Shown here one piece after another: positions 61,714 to 64,000 of a stretch of DNA of 64,000 bases. Each line of letters opens with the position of its first letter. Position 1 is the stretch's first letter. The position numbers and the translations under genes are program-made. The notes below the pieces were generated by a model. That model saw only the letters and a list, made by a program, of their open reading frames with translations. It ran no database searches and was not told where the DNA came from. This stretch comes from Bradyrhizobium diazoefficiens USDA 110 (lineage in GTDB: Bacteria; Pseudomonadota; Alphaproteobacteria; Rhizobiales; Xanthobacteraceae). Location: the NCBI RefSeq assembly GCF_000011365.1, contig NC_004463.1, positions 4,016,001 to 4,080,000 of the forward strand, in the 5' to 3' direction.

Positions 61714-62830
61714 ATGGACACGATGGAAGCTGAGACCGCTAGGCTCTATGAACTGCTTGGTCGGCATTGGACCATGGGGGCGCTCGTTACGAACGCGACG
61801 TTCGACGCTGCGGGACAGGCAGTGGCGTTCGCGCTTGCAGACGGCTCTCTAGCCATCGCTCCGCTGGCCGATAGCGATCCGCCGAAAGATCGCTATCGTA
61901 TGGCCTTGGACGGCGGCCGGTCGACGATCTCCCCGCGGCGGAATCCGGTCCCGCCGTTGACGAAAGTCGTCATCAGTGATGCTTCGCTTCATCTCGCCTC
62001 GATCGAGCCTTCGGGCTTCATCGCAAGCGATGGCAGCCAGTTATTGCATGTGTCGGCATCCGGTGTCACCCGACAAGCCGCGAAGCTCGGGGCACCGATT
62101 GATCTCGTCGCCCCGGTGCATGCCGGCGGCATTCTGGCTGCTTCCGGCGAGTCGGTCATATACTGCGATTCCAACGGCGAGGTCGGATGGCTTCAGAAGC
62201 GTGCGGGAGGCCGTTCATCCGCGATGGCCGTCTCGCCAGACGGTCGGAGCTTCGCGATAGGAGCTGACGGTTGCCTGCTCGTGCGTGCCTTCGGACCGCG
62301 GCCTGAGCCCACCGTCTCAATGGCCTTGGGCTCAATCTCGAGCTTGTCGTGGAGTCCCGACGGAAGCTGGTTGGCGATGTCCGTCGCAGAAGTTGGCATC
62401 GTGCTGTTGCGCCCTTGCCGATGCGCGGACCGTCCGGATGTCCGGCTATCCTGCGGGCGTTACGTCTCTTTCGTGGAGTGCAGACTCGCGCGTTCTTGTT
62501 ACGAGCGGGGCCTACCGCTTGATCGCATGGGACGTTTCCAGCCTCGACGACGGAAGCGAGCAGCCGACGAGCCTCAGCACCGGTCGTGGCGGATTCATCC
62601 TCGTCAAGGCGGTAGATATGCACCCCGGGCGTCCCCTGGTCGCGGCAGGGTACAGCGACGGCAGGGTCGTCGTCGCGAGGATCGGACATCCCGACGAATT
62701 GGTTGTCAAACCGCCCGGTGGGGGCGCCGTCCAAGCCCTTCGATGGTCCGCCGATGGCCAGCATCTTGCAGTCGGAACGTGCGGCGGAGAAGCGGCGATC
62801 GTGACGTTTCCGCCGCAAATCTTCAAGTAA
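61714..62830 (+). pseudogene. WD40-like beta-propeller protein, single-base frameshift
   Basis: Starts MDTMEAETARLYELLGRHW. Blades of WD40 type are seen: SSAMAVSPDGRSFAIGADG, ISSLSWSPDGSWLAMSVAE, then in another frame VTSLSWSADSRVLVTSGAYR, VKAVDMHPGRPLVAAGYSDG and VQALRWSADGQHLAVGTCGG. Removing one C from the CCC run at 62412-62414 joins VLLR to LADARTVRM and restores a ~371-residue propeller. It follows the coiled-coil gene by eight bases and probably scaffolds its partners. Real inactivation and a homopolymer base-call error are both possible. Confidence 0.78.
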
Positions 62831-62875
62831 CAGCGAACCGGGGCGGAGAGCCTTGCGAGCACCAGGAGGAAATCC

Positions 62876-63058
62876 ATGACAGTAGCACGATTGCTAAATG
62901 AAGCCGAAAGTAAGGATCAGTTCTTCAAAGAGCTGGCGGAACTATCGGAGCGCATGATCGCCGCGCACGGAAAAGAGTTCTCGATGGGCGCCTTGGTGCT
63001 GGCGGCGAGGTTCATCGTCGAAAATAGGGCGTTCGAGCGAAGCGCAGCAACACAGTGA
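62876..63058 (+). CDS. Hypothetical protein, 60 aa
   Basis: A short helical protein (NEAESKDQFFKELAELSERM, GALVLAARFIVENRAFERS) after AGGAGGAAATCC. Family unknown. It ends the block of unassigned genes and is the last intact gene before the degenerate right border. The strong ribosome site makes it likely real. Confidence 0.6.
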   Translation: MTVARLLNEAESKDQFFKELAELSERMIAAHGKEFSMGALVLAARFIVENRAFERSAATQ

Positions 63059-63067
63059 CGTGTCGTC

Positions 63068-63388
63068 TTACTGCATACGATCGCGGCAGCGGCGGGTGCG
63101 GTAGGCCATGGCGGAGCTATTTTCGTCAAACACGCCGAGCGGACGTGCCCCTCTAGTGCCCCGGCTTTTCCGGGGCACGTAGTCGAACTTGACCATTCCC
63201 AGCTCGATGACTTCGTCTTCATGTTGATCTAGGCCAGTCGTCTCGACATCAATCAGGATGCCAGTTTTGGTCACTTACTCGTCGGATGGAGTGAAAGCTT
63301 CCCGACGCACCAAGCGCCGAAGCACACGATGGTCGGAGGATTTGGCCAATGCCTCGGCCATGGCGGCCAGGGGCAGGTCCTCTAGCAT
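63068..63388 (-). pseudogene. DnaQ-like 3'-5' exonuclease remnant
   Basis: Minus-strand reading from ATG 63388 gives MLEDLPLAAMAEALAKSSDH and LVRREAFTPSDE, then an in-frame TAA (63275-63277), then VTKTGILIDVETTGLDQHED and EVIELGMVKFDYVP. DVETTG is the ExoI DxE motif of DnaQ-fold exonucleases. After VP the sequence loses similarity, so ExoII and ExoIII are missing. The gene is therefore both interrupted and truncated; the second part alone (63068-63274, GTG start) cannot be an active nuclease. Confidence 0.65.
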
Positions 63389-63512
63389 TGGGGGTTTCGA
63401 TCCTCGGGCTACAGCTGCCCTGCATCGCGGCTGGATCTATCACGGAGGCTCAGTTGGCGCTTACCCGGAGTTATTCTTAGAAAGCGTTCTATTACGTAAA
63501 TAGCTGATTTTA

Positions 63513-63564
63513 CCGGCGCGCCGGACACGAGTCGAACGTGTGACCTTTGCCTTCGGAGGCAATT
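63513..63564 (-). tRNA. 3' fragment of tRNA-Arg(CCG)
   Basis: On the minus strand TTGCC-TCCGAAG-GCAA gives an anticodon arm with CCG, then variable bases, a perfect T-arm ACACG-TTCGACT-CGTGT, and the acceptor strand CCGGCGC with GCC(G). The D-arm and 5' acceptor strand are absent: beyond the anticodon stem the sequence is unrelated. A 3' tRNA half without its 5' half is the usual signature of an attachment site left by an integrase-borne element. Confidence 0.78.
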
Positions 63565-63725
63565 GTCACTCTTCGCGGCCAGCGTTGGAATGGCGCGTTC
63601 AAGCAAGCACAAGAGCCGGGTGTCGCGTGCTCTCACAACCACCGATTCCCGGGCGGCGCAGTTTGCAGCCGAAGGTGCGGAGGTACGATTGTCGATATGG
63701 CGGGCTCGGGCCTTTTTGCTGGAGC

Positions 63726-63830
63726 TAGCTCAAACTTGCCCATGATGGATCGGAGCGAGAGTTCAATATTTTCAGTTGGTTAGAGGGCGGCATGTGCACG
63801 ATGTGTGCACCGGGAGATCAAGAAAAATCT
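63726..63830 (+). repeat. Dispersed repeat, copy D (105 bp)
   Basis: Starts TAGCTCAAACTTGCC, CATGATGGATCGGAGCGAGA, holds ATGTGCACGATGTGTGCAC and ends AGATCAAGAAAAATCT. Same length and same orientation as copy C. It lies 24 bases from the stop of the IS110-type remnant. Confidence 0.9.
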
Positions 63831-63853
63831 CTTCACAGCTAACGTGATCAGGC

Positions 63854-64000
63854 CTAGGGCACCTTCAAGAAGACTCTCGCTATATTGGCGACGACTTCCA
63901 GTAGTTGCTCGACAACCCCGTGACCGACCGGGCGACAATCCCGAACTCGACACAATAGGCGCGGATCAAGTTGATGACGGCAGTCTGCTGGCGGATGAAG
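63854..64000 (-). pseudogene. IS110-family transposase remnant, frameshifted, runs off the window
   Basis: The minus strand from 64000 reads FIRQQTAVINLIRAYCVEFG and IVA, matching the central IRQRTxLINALRGHLAEFG block of IS110-type transposases. After a one-base shift near 63930 it continues VGHGVVEQLLEVVANIARVF to a stop at 63854, again typical of the family (GxxxVEQLLEVV). The N-terminal DEDD-catalytic part would lie outside the window; the C-terminal half is missing. Confidence 0.65.

Larger units (their letters stand above)
63059..64000. other. Degenerate right border zone
   Basis: 941 bases lacking an intact gene. It contains in order a broken exonuclease gene (minus), a tRNA-Arg 3' fragment (minus), an unassigned stretch, repeat copy D and a frameshifted IS110-type transposase end (minus). 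Co-occurrence of a tRNA fragment with mobility debris suggests the edge of an integrated element. Confidence 0.7.

Noticed and set aside
1..64000. CRISPR array or phage structural genes
   Set aside because: No regularly spaced repeats with unique spacers and no capsid, tail or terminase-type proteins were seen.

Overview
The window is high-GC DNA whose gene content and tRNA remnants fit an alphaproteobacterium of the Bradyrhizobium type. That assignment is inference; no rRNA or complete tRNA is present to prove it. It reads as four modules, mostly metabolic. Degenerate intergenic zones separate the last three, carrying a dispersed ~90-105 bp repeat (four copies, all in one orientation), tRNA remnants and broken mobility genes.

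Module 1 (1-12931) handles a nitrogenous compound. It has a polyamine-type ABC transporter (permease end, binding protein, ATPase) followed by pxpB, pxpC and pxpA of the ATP-dependent 5-oxoprolinase family. Converging on it is a second set: SDR, BCCP, biotin carboxylase, PxpB-like, PxpC-like and a second small biotinyl-domain protein. These are the domains of a urea-carboxylase-type enzyme on separate genes. A divergent LysR regulator, an RraA-type aldolase and a frameshifted beta-propeller gene follow.

Module 2 (13683-24924, between repeat copies A and B) makes and exports a surface polysaccharide: GNAT protein, polysaccharide deacetylase, two GT4 glycosyltransferases, PglD/NeuD-type acetyltransferase, DegT aminotransferase, Wzt/KpsT and Wzm/KpsM exporter pair, and O-antigen ligase-type polymerase/ligase. 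A Sir2-type deacetylase remnant lies inside it.

Module 3 (25523-46659, between copies B and C) is catabolic. A nine-gene minus-strand operon encodes a Liv-type ABC importer (its LivM, LivG and LivF fused in one chain), an AroE-like dehydrogenase, two KstD-like flavoproteins, a NIPSNAP protein, a sugar-isomerase-fold protein and an SDR. Divergent from it are a Gfo/Idh/MocA oxidoreductase, an IclR regulator, an epimerase and an isomerase. An AraC regulator, a third flavoprotein, a second binding protein, a second NIPSNAP protein and two SDRs complete it. Two identical inverted 15-bp dyads sit in the divergent promoter. The substrate is not evident; an oxygenated alicyclic compound is a guess.

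Module 4 (47825-63058, between copies C and D) is a propane-monooxygenase-type soluble diiron monooxygenase system: Zn alcohol dehydrogenase, prmA-prmB-prmC-prmD, amidohydrolase, DUF59-type protein, dedicated GroEL-like chaperonin and an AcoR-type sigma-54 activator. Clear -24/-12 promoters precede both the alcohol dehydrogenase and prmA. Interleaved with and after these lie five genes I cannot assign: a 164-aa protein before the activator, then 149-aa and 102-aa proteins, a frameshifted WD40-like propeller and a 60-aa protein. The right end (63059-64000) is debris: a broken DnaQ-type exonuclease gene, a 3' fragment of tRNA-Arg(CCG), repeat copy D and a frameshifted IS110-family transposase running off the window.
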